The notes under the pieces: model-generated
Told to the model about the DNA's origin: nothing
The model's input: the letters and a program-made list of their open reading frames with translations, nothing else
The model's database searches: none
Shown: in pieces, positions 1 to 5,730 of the stretch
Numbering within the stretch: position 1 is the stretch's first letter
How the letters are laid out: every line of letters begins with the position of its first letter
Origin: an uncultured Roseburia sp.
GTDB lineage: Bacteria; Bacillota; Clostridia; Lachnospirales; Lachnospiraceae
Direction of reading: 5' to 3'
Assembly (NCBI GenBank): GCA_947384095.1
Contig: CANDFU010000057.1
Coordinates: 1-8,495, forward strand
Length of the DNA stretch: 8,495 nucleotides
Made by a program: the position numbers and the translations under genes

Positions 1-686
1 ACCTCCTCCATCGCTCCCCGTGTCGTCCTGGATTCTGCCTTCAGCTGTTCCACCTTTTCGTAGATATCATTGATCCCCGCCTGCATCTTCCGCGAGGTTC
101 CCGACACGTCGTCAAGCAATGTCTCCGTCTCGCTCTGCGCCCTGCGGATCGTCTCGAGCTTCTGCCCGTTGTTGTCGTTCATCGTCTTTGACGCCAGGTA
201 AGAGTAAACTCCCACAAGCACCATGACAAGGAGCTGCAAAAGCCCCGATCCCATATCGCGGAATCCAAATTTTCCTGTCATGGAACCTCCGATCACCACA
301 ATAAAACTCTCCAGCGTCGTCCCGATATTGATTTTTATAGAATACGCCGGGTCGTTAAAAATCGTAATCATGACCAGCATCGGTATCACGTACAGAAATG
401 TCATGCTGTTCGTCGTCGTAAAAAGGATGAACGTATACATGACGGCAAACCCCTGCGCCACCAGGTGCTTGATCATTTTTGTCTCGTGATCGCGAAACCA
501 GAAAAAAAGCTCCGCCGCCACCGGAACCAGTGCCAGGACGGCCACAATCAGCCCATACCATACGGTCCGGCTCCCCACAGCCGCCTCCGCGAGAAACGTG
601 CCCGCGATAATCACCGCCTCAACCGCATGGCAGGTCAGCGCCACTTTATTATTCCGTTCCAGATCGGAAACTGCTCTTTTGTTCAT
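1..686 (-). CDS. Methyl-accepting chemotaxis-like membrane protein, N-terminal part (runs off window)
   Basis: The reading frame is open from ATG at 686 to the left edge, giving 228 codons without a stop; the C-terminus lies outside the window. The start is supported by GAGG (693-696) six bases upstream. Residues 15-165 hold about six hydrophobic segments, roughly 15-36, 41-63, 72-90, 93-110, 121-137 and 148-165. The loops between them are short and there is no large extracellular sensor domain. From about residue 168 the chain becomes a polar, Q/E/K/R/T-rich helix (for example QKLETIRRAQSETETLL) of the type that leads into an MCP signalling domain. No HAMP domain is evident. The MCP assignment rests on this layout and on remembered similarity to clostridial multi-TM chemoreceptors; the diagnostic signalling hairpin is not visible. 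Alternatives are another coiled-coil signalling protein such as a histidine kinase or a cyclase. The gene follows sigF by 141 bases on the same strand, with no clear terminator between them. Confidence 0.7.
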   Translation of the reverse strand, partial: MNKRAVSDLERNNKVALTCHAVEAVIIAGTFLAEAAVGSRTVWYGLIVAVLALVPVAAELFFWFRDHETKMIKHLVAQGFAVMYTFILFTTTNSMTFLYVIPMLVMITIFNDPAYSIKINIGTTLESFIVVIGGSMTGKFGFRDMGSGLLQLLVMVLVGVYSYLASKTMNDNNGQKLETIRRAQSETETLLDDVSGTSRKMQAGINDIYEKVEQLKAESRTTRGAMEE

Positions 687-794
687 AAATTACCTCATTT
701 CTGCGCTACATGACTGCGTACATCAAGTCTGCGATACCATGCAGATACAAACCCAGACGCGTCCGCCTTCCAGGATAAAATCACCTATGGTAAA

Positions 795-823
795 AATGTA
801 CCACGTTTCCGCCTCTGATTCAA
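795..823 (-). promoter_or_regulatory. Weak candidate promoter for the MCP-like gene
   Basis: On the minus strand TTGAAT (818-823) is followed after 17 bases by TACATT (795-800). Each hexamer matches the sigma-A consensus at four of six positions. It sits just behind the sigF stop, so it could let the downstream gene be transcribed independently of the spoIIA operon. The -10 lies inside an inverted repeat (TGGTA-N6-TACCA, 788-803). No sigma-D or forespore-sigma consensus was seen in the gap. Confidence 0.25.
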
Positions 824-827
824 GCAT

Positions 828-1565
828 TCATCGCATCTTTTCGCGCAATCTCTGCAAAATTTTCTTTTCCGCGCGGCTGACCTGCACCTGCGTCATTCCC
901 AGGATCCGCGCCGTCTCGCTCTGCGTTTTATTTTCAAAATACCGGAACCGTATCAGCCTCTTTTCCTGTTCCGTAAGCATTTTTAAAAGCTGGCCGATCA
1001 CAATCCGGTTTAAAACCGCTTCTTTTTCCGGCTCCTCCTGTCCAAATCCTTTGTCTTCCCCGCCAAGCTGGTCGATCAGAAACAGTTCGTCCCCGTCCTT
1101 CTCATATACCGGCTGATATATTGATTCCACATCCCGCGCGGCTTCCGTCGCCATCACAATTTCTTCCGGCAAAAGCTTCGTCTCTTCCGCCAGCTCGGCA
1201 ATTCCCGGCTCTCTTCCCAGTTTTCCCGCGAGCAGCTGCCGTGCCCGGCCGACCTTGTACGCATTCTCCTTTAACGTACGGCTCACTTTTACCATGCCGT
1301 CATCCCTTAAAAAACGCCGGATCTCTCCCATGATCATCGGAACTGCATATGTGGAAAATGCGAGATGAAGCGAAAGATCAAATTTATCGATCGCCTTCAT
1401 CAGCCCGATGCAGCCAATCTGGAATATCTCTTCCCTGTCATGCCTGCGATCCTGAAACCGCCGCGCAACGGCGTGTACCAGACCGAGGTTCTCGGCCACA
1501 AGCCGGTCCCTGGCCTCTTTATCCCCCGCGTGTGCCCGTTCCATCAGCTCAGCCAAATGACTCAT
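828..1565 (-). CDS. sigF: RNA polymerase sigma factor sigma-F (forespore-specific)
   Basis: This 245-residue protein is a sigma-70-family factor that directs early forespore transcription during sporulation. Region 2 is clear at about residues 46-90, with EEIFQIGCIGLMKAIDKFD and then FSTYAVPMIMGEIRRFLRD. The KVSRTLKE segment follows at 93-100. Region 4 ends in a helix-turn-helix at about 214-240 (TQSETARILGMTQVQVSR). The identity as sigma-F rather than its paralogue sigma-G rests mainly on its place behind spoIIAA and spoIIAB, with the SpoIIAB stop 9 bases upstream in the same frame. The start ATG has only a distant GGAAGG about 12-13 bases upstream, so translation is probably coupled to spoIIAB. 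The N-terminus is shorter than that of B. subtilis sigma-F (255 residues). At the position I align with the sigma-F Glu / sigma-G Asn discriminator for SpoIIAB, this protein has Ala24. Activity should be held by SpoIIAB until SpoIIAA is dephosphorylated. Confidence 0.95.
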   Translation of the reverse strand: MSHLAELMERAHAGDKEARDRLVAENLGLVHAVARRFQDRRHDREEIFQIGCIGLMKAIDKFDLSLHLAFSTYAVPMIMGEIRRFLRDDGMVKVSRTLKENAYKVGRARQLLAGKLGREPGIAELAEETKLLPEEIVMATEAARDVESIYQPVYEKDGDELFLIDQLGGEDKGFGQEEPEKEAVLNRIVIGQLLKMLTEQEKRLIRFRYFENKTQSETARILGMTQVQVSRAEKKILQRLREKMR

Positions 1566-1574
1566 TTTATGTAC

Positions 1575-2009
1575 TCAACCTTCCTGCGCACCGATTTTTT
1601 TTCGCATCCGCACGCTTGTCCCTTTTCCGACCGCAGAAGATACCTGCACCTCATCCATAAACGCCTCCATAAACGAAAATCCCATTCCGGACCTCTCCAG
1701 CTCCGGCCTTGTCGTATAAAAAGGTTCCATGGCCTTTTCAATATCCGGGATTCCCTTCCCGGTATCCTCCACCGCAATCTCCACGGTATCTCCTTCGATC
1801 ACACAGGACAGCAGGACCTTATCCTCCGGCCTTTCGTACCCATGAATAATTGCATTCGTCACAGCCTCGGAAACAGCCGTCTTGATATCTGAGATCTCAT
1901 CCAGCGTCGGATTCATCTCCGCGACAAAAGAGGCCACCGCCACCCGGGCAAATCCCTCGTTGACGGAACGCGCGTCAAACCACATCCTCATTTCATTTTT
2001 ACTCTGCAT
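1575..2009 (-). CDS. spoIIAB: Anti-sigma-F factor and serine kinase SpoIIAB
   Basis: This 144-residue GHKL-fold ATPase binds and inhibits sigma-F and phosphorylates SpoIIAA. The Bergerat-fold boxes are visible: the N-box EAVTNAIIHGY at 48-58, the G1 box DTGKGIP at 82-88, and ERSGMGF at 105-111 including the second glycine box. The N-terminal NEGFARV (17-23) matches the B. subtilis stretch whose arginine contacts sigma-F, here Arg22. Length and sequence agree closely with B. subtilis SpoIIAB from memory. The ATG at 2009 overlaps the end of spoIIAA by 11 bases and has GGAG within spoIIAA about 8 bases upstream, consistent with translational coupling and balanced expression. An internal Met7 is possible but lacks support, because the residues SKNEM before it already match the family N-terminus. 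Confidence 0.96.
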   Translation of the reverse strand: MQSKNEMRMWFDARSVNEGFARVAVASFVAEMNPTLDEISDIKTAVSEAVTNAIIHGYERPEDKVLLSCVIEGDTVEIAVEDTGKGIPDIEKAMEPFYTTRPELERSGMGFSFMEAFMDEVQVSSAVGKGTSVRMRKKIGAQEG

Positions 2010-2352
2010 GATTTTTCTCCATTCTATTTGTATTTCCGGCCACGCCGCCCTCGGTTTTCACGATTTTATGCAGTCCCGATACCATAAATATTTTCCGGAT
2101 GCGCTCGTTTAAATTCTGTGCCGTCACTTCCCCGCCGCAATAGCCCATATTTCTGCTTCTCCCGATAATCACGCCGATACCGGAGCTGTCCATAAATTCC
2201 GTTCCCGAAAAATCGAACACCACCTTTCTGACCTGATAGGCATCAATCAGAAGGTCCGCTTCCATTCGCAGGCTTCCCGCACGATGGTGGTCTAACTCCC
2301 TCGGCACATGCACAAGCAGATATCCGTCCTTCAACTCACAATATGTTTCCAT
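1999..2352 (-). CDS. spoIIAA: Anti-anti-sigma factor SpoIIAA
   Basis: This 117-residue STAS-domain protein releases sigma-F by binding SpoIIAB when unphosphorylated. The family signatures are RELDHHRAG at 18-26 and FMDSSGIGVIIGR at 53-65. Ser56 aligns with Ser58 of B. subtilis, the residue phosphorylated by SpoIIAB and dephosphorylated by SpoIIE. The length matches the family. The start is well supported by AAAGGAG about 7 bases upstream of the ATG. It is the first gene of the spoIIA operon, preceded by a strong terminator at 2432-2478, so it needs a promoter in the 79 bases between. By analogy with B. subtilis that promoter would be read by sigma-H and Spo0A; the sequence shows only an imperfect match. 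The C-terminal 12 or so residues (NTNRMEKNHAE) are polar and partly overlap the start of spoIIAB. Confidence 0.96.
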   Translation of the reverse strand: METYCELKDGYLLVHVPRELDHHRAGSLRMEADLLIDAYQVRKVVFDFSGTEFMDSSGIGVIIGRSRNMGYCGGEVTAQNLNERIRKIFMVSGLHKIVKTEGGVAGNTNRMEKNHAE

Positions 2353-2366
2353 GATCTTCTCCTTTC

Positions 2367-2401
2367 GGAGCGCCTGCCGCCCTGCAGATCTGCGACGCTC
2401 C
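2367..2401 (-). repeat. GC-rich inverted repeat before spoIIAA
   Basis: GGAGCG (2367-2372) is complementary to CGCTCC (2396-2401), and between them lies a perfect 10-base palindrome, GCAGATCTGC (2384-2393). In the mRNA this could form a hairpin ending about 14 bases before the spoIIAA start. There is no T-run, so it is not a terminator. If the candidate promoter at 2401-2426 is right, most but not all of the dyad would be transcribed. Confidence 0.4.
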
Positions 2402-2426
2402 TTTCAATAAATAAGGTCTTTCCTAT
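2401..2426 (-). promoter_or_regulatory. Candidate spoIIA operon promoter, imperfect sigma-H type
   Basis: On the minus strand ATAGGAAAG (2418-2426) resembles the sigma-H -35 (AGGA core). TTGAAAG (2401-2407) resembles the -10 (GAAT core) with one mismatch. The AGGA and GAAA cores are 15 bases apart, one to three short of the usual spacing as I recall it. A promoter must exist here because a terminator lies just upstream. The exact element is uncertain, and a sigma-A-like TTGTTT with an AT-rich -10 overlaps the same stretch. No convincing Spo0A box was seen. Confidence 0.3.
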
Positions 2427-2431
2427 GAAAC

Positions 2432-2478
2432 AAAAAAGACGCCTTCCAGAGTGCATCTGCACTTTTCCGACGTCTTTT
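2432..2478 (-). terminator. Rho-independent terminator after the TPR gene
   Basis: In the minus-strand RNA, AAAAGACGTC (2469-2478) pairs with GGCGTCTTTT (2434-2443), ten base pairs including one G-U. A second inner stem follows, AGTGC/GCACT (2450-2454 with 2459-2463), capped by a four-base loop. The two stems are separated by a purine-rich internal loop. The structure ends in six T residues and starts 12 bases after the stop of the TPR gene. It separates that unit from the spoIIA operon. Confidence 0.85.
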
Positions 2479-2490
2479 GTAGCCTTTTTC

Positions 2491-3858
2491 CTATTGTTCT
2501 GCGTCCACATAATTCTGGGCAGTTCTCGCCCGCTCCGTTCCCGGATACAGTTCTATGATCTTCTGATAGTATATTTTGGCCGATTCCAGATTATCACTCT
2601 TGCGGTAAGACTGCGCCAGGTAGTATATCGCGTAACCGTCCTCGTAATTCTCATCCATATCCACAACCTTTTGCAAATTCGTCGCCGCCTCCGCAAAATT
2701 CTGCGCCGAATAAGCTGCATACCCCGTCTCATACAGCGTTTTGATATAATCCGCGTTCACCTGGGCGTTGATGGCATTGTAGACATTCTTCGACTCATCG
2801 TTGAGATATTCAAGATTCACATTCGCAAGCGCGTCCCCGGCGGCAGCAATGTCCTCGCCCACGTAGGCGGAAAAAGCAACGATCAGCTGCTCATAGCTGC
2901 TGATCCGGCTGACGGTATTCTCCTCTTCCCCCTTCGCCGCATCCATCTGGGACGTAAGCTCGTCTATCTGCGCCTCAAGCGCGCTGATCGTCTGATTCTT
3001 GGACGAAATGGTGTTGTTTGCCTCAATGACTTCATCCTTTGCCTGATTGAGCATCTGGCGCCTTACCCCGGGCACAATCAGAAACCCGGTAATCGCCGCT
3101 CCGATGGCAATCCCGATCACCATATTAACGATCGTCCCGATGGCGGAAGTGTCCTTCAAATAGCGCGGCTGTATGATCGTCTCGTTGCCGCTCCGATAAG
3201 AAATCTGCTCGTCCGCCTTTTTCTTTTTTGCCTGGGTACTGTTTCCCAGCTCCGCATTTACCTCCATAAGGTAACGCCTTGTCACCGTGTTGTTCGCGTC
3301 GATCTTCTCCGCACTCCGCAGCGCCTTGCGCGCCGGCTCAAACTTCCGGTCCTGTATGTGCAAAAGCGCCAGAAGCTGGTAGGCACGCACAAAATTCGGA
3401 TTCATCGACAATACTTTCCGAAGCTGTATGATTGCCAGGTCTCTGCTGTCCTGTCTGCAGTAAACCAGCGCCTGGTTATATTTTTTGATTGTCTGGTTGA
3501 TCGCATCCAGCCGCGAACGGTTGGTCTGAATCTCATCCAGATAACGGCTCGCATCGTTGTCTTTCGGTTTGTAATTTTTGCTGATCACCCACTCAGTCAG
3601 CGCCTCCACAACTTCCCCCATCTCAAAATAGAGCAGTCCCAGAAGGTTCCTCGCATTGATATTCAGTTTATAAAACTTAAGGCTGATCTTTAAATTGTCT
3701 ATGGCGCCCGAGAGATCACGCACGCCGGCCTTTTCCAGCGCCTCATTGTAATATGCATTGGATGCCATAATAATTTTTTTATATATTCTTACATTTGTCT
3801 CGCAATTAGGGCAGACATCCGACCTGCCAAGCTTTGCGCCGCAGTTGTAACACTCCAT
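2491..3858 (-). CDS. Zinc-ribbon, TPR-repeat membrane protein of unknown function
   Basis: This 455-residue protein has a clear modular plan. Residues 1-20 form a zinc ribbon with Cys3, Cys6, Cys16 and Cys19 (CYNC and CPNC). Residues about 33-205 are helical with TPR-like repeats, the clearest being 136-170 and 171-204. A basic stretch (KKKK, 211-214) precedes one transmembrane segment at about 240-263, rich in Gly, Ile and Ala. A coiled coil follows at about 268-310. Two more TPRs occupy about 370-440 (for example YETGYAAYSAQNFAEAATNLQKV and the SYRKSDNLESAKIYY region). The lack of a signal peptide and the positive-inside rule suggest that the zinc-ribbon/TPR half is cytoplasmic and the coiled-coil/TPR half is outside. 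The start ATG has AGGGGG about 8 bases upstream, which overlaps the stop of the 47-residue gene. TPRs and zinc ribbons suggest protein-protein scaffolding; I cannot name a partner or pathway. Confidence 0.9.
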   Translation of the reverse strand: MECYNCGAKLGRSDVCPNCETNVRIYKKIIMASNAYYNEALEKAGVRDLSGAIDNLKISLKFYKLNINARNLLGLLYFEMGEVVEALTEWVISKNYKPKDNDASRYLDEIQTNRSRLDAINQTIKKYNQALVYCRQDSRDLAIIQLRKVLSMNPNFVRAYQLLALLHIQDRKFEPARKALRSAEKIDANNTVTRRYLMEVNAELGNSTQAKKKKADEQISYRSGNETIIQPRYLKDTSAIGTIVNMVIGIAIGAAITGFLIVPGVRRQMLNQAKDEVIEANNTISSKNQTISALEAQIDELTSQMDAAKGEEENTVSRISSYEQLIVAFSAYVGEDIAAAGDALANVNLEYLNDESKNVYNAINAQVNADYIKTLYETGYAAYSAQNFAEAATNLQKVVDMDENYEDGYAIYYLAQSYRKSDNLESAKIYYQKIIELYPGTERARTAQNYVDAEQ

Positions 3859-3868
3859 TCCCGTCCCC

Positions 3869-4012
3869 CTATCCGTTCTGTTTCAGTTCCTGCACCATTT
3901 CCTGCAGAATGTCAGTCATATCGGCCAGCTCATGACTGTAAATCGCCTGCTCCGCCTCTTCCACCTCCAGGCTCGGCTTAAAATTCTTTAACTCTTCTTC
4001 AAAATTTATCAT
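3869..4012 (-). CDS. Small acidic 47-residue protein, unknown function
   Basis: The frame starts at ATG 4012 and ends at TAG 3869-3871. It encodes an acidic, helix-prone protein beginning MINFEEELKNFKPSLEVEEA and ending QEMVQELKQNG. It has no Cys, no transmembrane segment and no recognised domain. Three points argue that it is real. GGAGG lies five bases before the start, a strong sigma-A promoter (4094-4121) lies about 80 bases upstream, and it ends 10 bases before the TPR gene, whose ribosome site overlaps its stop codon. An in-frame ATG four codons upstream would swallow the GGAGG, so the shorter form is preferred. I have a general recollection of similar short proteins in Lachnospiraceae but cannot confirm it. 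It could be a regulatory partner of the TPR protein or a general small cytoplasmic protein. Confidence 0.75.
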   Translation of the reverse strand: MINFEEELKNFKPSLEVEEAEQAIYSHELADMTDILQEMVQELKQNG

Positions 4013-4017
4013 AAAAT

Positions 4018-4022
4018 CCTCC
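4018..4022 (-). promoter_or_regulatory. Ribosome binding site that fixes the small-protein start
   Basis: GGAGG on the minus strand stands five bases before the ATG at 4012. The alternative ATG at 4024 overlaps this site and has no comparable site of its own, so the 47-residue form is the likely product. Confidence 0.75.
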
Positions 4023-4030
4023 ATGTCCTG

Positions 4031-4046
4031 GCTTTTGTCAAAAAGC
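4031..4046 (-). repeat. Short hairpin in the leader of the small-protein gene
   Basis: GCTTTT and AAAAGC form a perfect six-base stem with a four-base loop, eight bases upstream of the GGAGG at 4018-4022. It could influence ribosome access, but the stem is AT-rich and weak. Confidence 0.3.
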
Positions 4047-4093
4047 AGCTCTTTTCAGACCAAAAAGACACCACCATATTATCGCCTTGTTAC

Positions 4094-4121
4094 ATTATAA
4101 TATAGTGATGCCAATAATCAA
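4094..4121 (-). promoter_or_regulatory. Sigma-A promoter of the small protein and TPR operon
   Basis: On the minus strand TTGATT (4116-4121) is followed after 16 bases by a perfect TATAAT (4094-4099). Upstream of the -35, about 4128-4165, are alternating A and T tracts like an UP element. Predicted transcription starts near 4087, giving a leader of about 75 bases before the small-protein ATG. I see no convincing GC-rich terminator between the fapA-like stop (4184) and this promoter, so some read-through is possible. Confidence 0.75.
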
Positions 4122-4183
4122 GTAAATTTCTTTTAAGTTTTTCTTTTTTTGAAAAAATATCCGTATTATCGCAAAATCAAAGC

Positions 4184-5584
4184 CTAATCGACATCCCTGT
4201 AGCAGGGCCGTGTGTTGATTTTATCCGGCATTTTGTAAAACTCAACGGATCTTCCCTTATTCTTCAACGTAAATTTCATATCGTCTATGCTGACAATCAC
4301 ACCGGGGAACACATCTTTGAGCACGGAAACACATGCCCCGCGCGAGGCGTCCGAGAGCGCTTTGAGCTTTCTGGCCTCCGCTTCGTCGTTTGCGAGTGTC
4401 GCCGTATCCCTTATCTTTATTCTGAGCAGGGACATTCTGCGCGCATCCTTCGCGTAGCTGACGCCGCGTTCCTTCTCAAGCAGCTCAAACTGGCGGAGGC
4501 CATTCTCGATCTTTTCCAGATTCTCCCTGGTCGCCTCGATTTTCTTCTCAAGCACCCTGAGTCTGCTGTAGACGTCCACGCCCGCTCCCACGTACACTTC
4601 CGTCTTCTTCTCCGCATCATTGCCGAGTGAGGAAACCTCGATTCCACGCACCGCAGAAACCACCCCTCCGATAATGCTGCCGCGCGCGCCGTCCATAATA
4701 ACATTTCCCTGACAGTATACGGTACAGTCCATCAGCACGTCAGCCTGTATATTTCCCTCACATTCGATTTTCGTAAACTCAAAAAACTTGGCCGTGATAT
4801 TTCCCTTTGTTTTGACAAGGCCCTTATTTCCGCCGAGCATCCCGCTTCTTAATATAATATCCTTCGCCGCCTCGAGCTCGCATGCCTCAGCGACGCCGTC
4901 AATGGTAATCGTCCCCGTCGCCTTGATACAGACGCCGCTCTCCACATTGCCGTGGACAATGACGTCCCCGCGGAAATTGATATTCCCCCCGCCGAGATCC
5001 GCATTGCCGAATATCTCGTGCACCGGCAGGATCACGATCCGGTCGTTCTGCTTCTCAATCTTGCCGTCAATCGACGCCGTGTAAGTCAGATTGTCGTTCA
5101 TGCGCTCAAAGCCTTTTCCCTTGATCGGGAGCTGCTCTCTCCCCCGCTTCGCGAGAATCGGCTTTCCCTTTACCGTAATGCCGTCTTTCCCCTCAATGGC
5201 CGGATGGTAAATCGCAATCACCTGCCCGGCGACGACAGACTCAATGGAATTGACCGACCAGTAATCCACCGAACCGTCCGGCAGAACCTTAGGCTTTTTA
5301 TCCAGCTTTGTATTGAAATTGTAATCATAATATCCGTCTACGCCGTCCTCCGGCCGCTTCCCCCTGGCAACGAGAAACTCCTGATCATATCTCCTCGCCA
5401 TAATAATATCGGATAACCGCTTCTGATCAATGCCGGTGCTGACCCCCTTCTCCCGCAGCGCCCCCATCAGATCGGAAACCGTATAATCCGCTTCTTCCTC
5501 CTCCGGTGCCGGAAGAGTGACATAGGCTTCCATCTCGTCATAGCTCACGCGCACCAAAAGCTTTTCATTTATCAGTGTTGGCAT
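4184..5584 (-). CDS. DUF342/FapA-family polymer-forming-type protein
   Basis: This 466-residue protein matches the DUF342 (FapA) family in layout. An alpha/beta N-terminal domain at about 1-185 carries family-like phrases such as GVDGYYDYNF and a glycine-rich segment at about 129-145. A right-handed beta-helix-like stretch follows at about 190-335, with repeated short strands (GDVIVHGNV, GTITIDG, GNITAKF, GNIQADV, GNVIMDG, GGVVSAVRGIEV). A coiled coil at about 338-410 and a short C-terminal beta domain complete it. There is no signal peptide or transmembrane segment, so it is probably cytoplasmic. Family members have been linked to flagellar assembly and to interaction with a sugar-phosphotransferase component in Vibrio, but clostridial members are largely uncharacterised and occur in non-motile species. 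The ATG at 5584 has GGGAG 10 bases upstream, slightly distant. It has its own promoter (5644-5672) and follows valS by 146 bases. The family call is firm; the function is not. Confidence 0.88.
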   Translation of the reverse strand: MPTLINEKLLVRVSYDEMEAYVTLPAPEEEEADYTVSDLMGALREKGVSTGIDQKRLSDIIMARRYDQEFLVARGKRPEDGVDGYYDYNFNTKLDKKPKVLPDGSVDYWSVNSIESVVAGQVIAIYHPAIEGKDGITVKGKPILAKRGREQLPIKGKGFERMNDNLTYTASIDGKIEKQNDRIVILPVHEIFGNADLGGGNINFRGDVIVHGNVESGVCIKATGTITIDGVAEACELEAAKDIILRSGMLGGNKGLVKTKGNITAKFFEFTKIECEGNIQADVLMDCTVYCQGNVIMDGARGSIIGGVVSAVRGIEVSSLGNDAEKKTEVYVGAGVDVYSRLRVLEKKIEATRENLEKIENGLRQFELLEKERGVSYAKDARRMSLLRIKIRDTATLANDEAEARKLKALSDASRGACVSVLKDVFPGVIVSIDDMKFTLKNKGRSVEFYKMPDKINTRPCYRDVD

Positions 5585-5643
5585 TTTTACACAACTCCCT
5601 ATTATATACTTTCTGTATCAACCTCATAGCTTCTCTATATTAT

Positions 5644-5672
5644 ATAATACTAGTCCATTGGTACTTTTTCAA
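5644..5672 (-). promoter_or_regulatory. Sigma-A promoter of the FapA-family gene
   Basis: On the minus strand TTGAAA (5667-5672) is followed after exactly 17 bases by TATTAT (5644-5649). Transcription would start near 5637, giving a leader of about 53 bases. The bases ATTTACTTGA around the -35 are identical to those around the -35 of the promoter at 4094-4121. There is no convincing terminator after valS, so the gene may also receive read-through from valS. Confidence 0.75.
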
Positions 5673-5730
5673 GTAAATCTTGTAATGAAATGATACTTTT
5701 TTCTTCCGATGCGCGTGATCCCGTCTGCCT

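Noticed and set aside
756..763. Perfect 8-base palindrome GACGCGTC between sigF and the MCP-like gene
   Set aside because: A single short palindrome is expected by chance in sequence of this length and has no supporting context.
687..827. Cyclic-di-GMP riboswitch ahead of the MCP-like gene
   Set aside because: This was considered because such switches often precede motility genes, but the conserved core sequences and helices were not found.
2308..3693. Long 461-codon open frame on the plus strand
   Set aside because: It lies antisense to the TPR gene, its translation is rich in Arg, His, Leu and Ile with no recognisable domain, and it has no ribosome site. The minus-strand frame has clear domains and signals.
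4128..4183. Possible terminator after the FapA-family gene
   Set aside because: The stretch is made of A and T tracts with no GC stem; it fits better as the upstream element of the next promoter.
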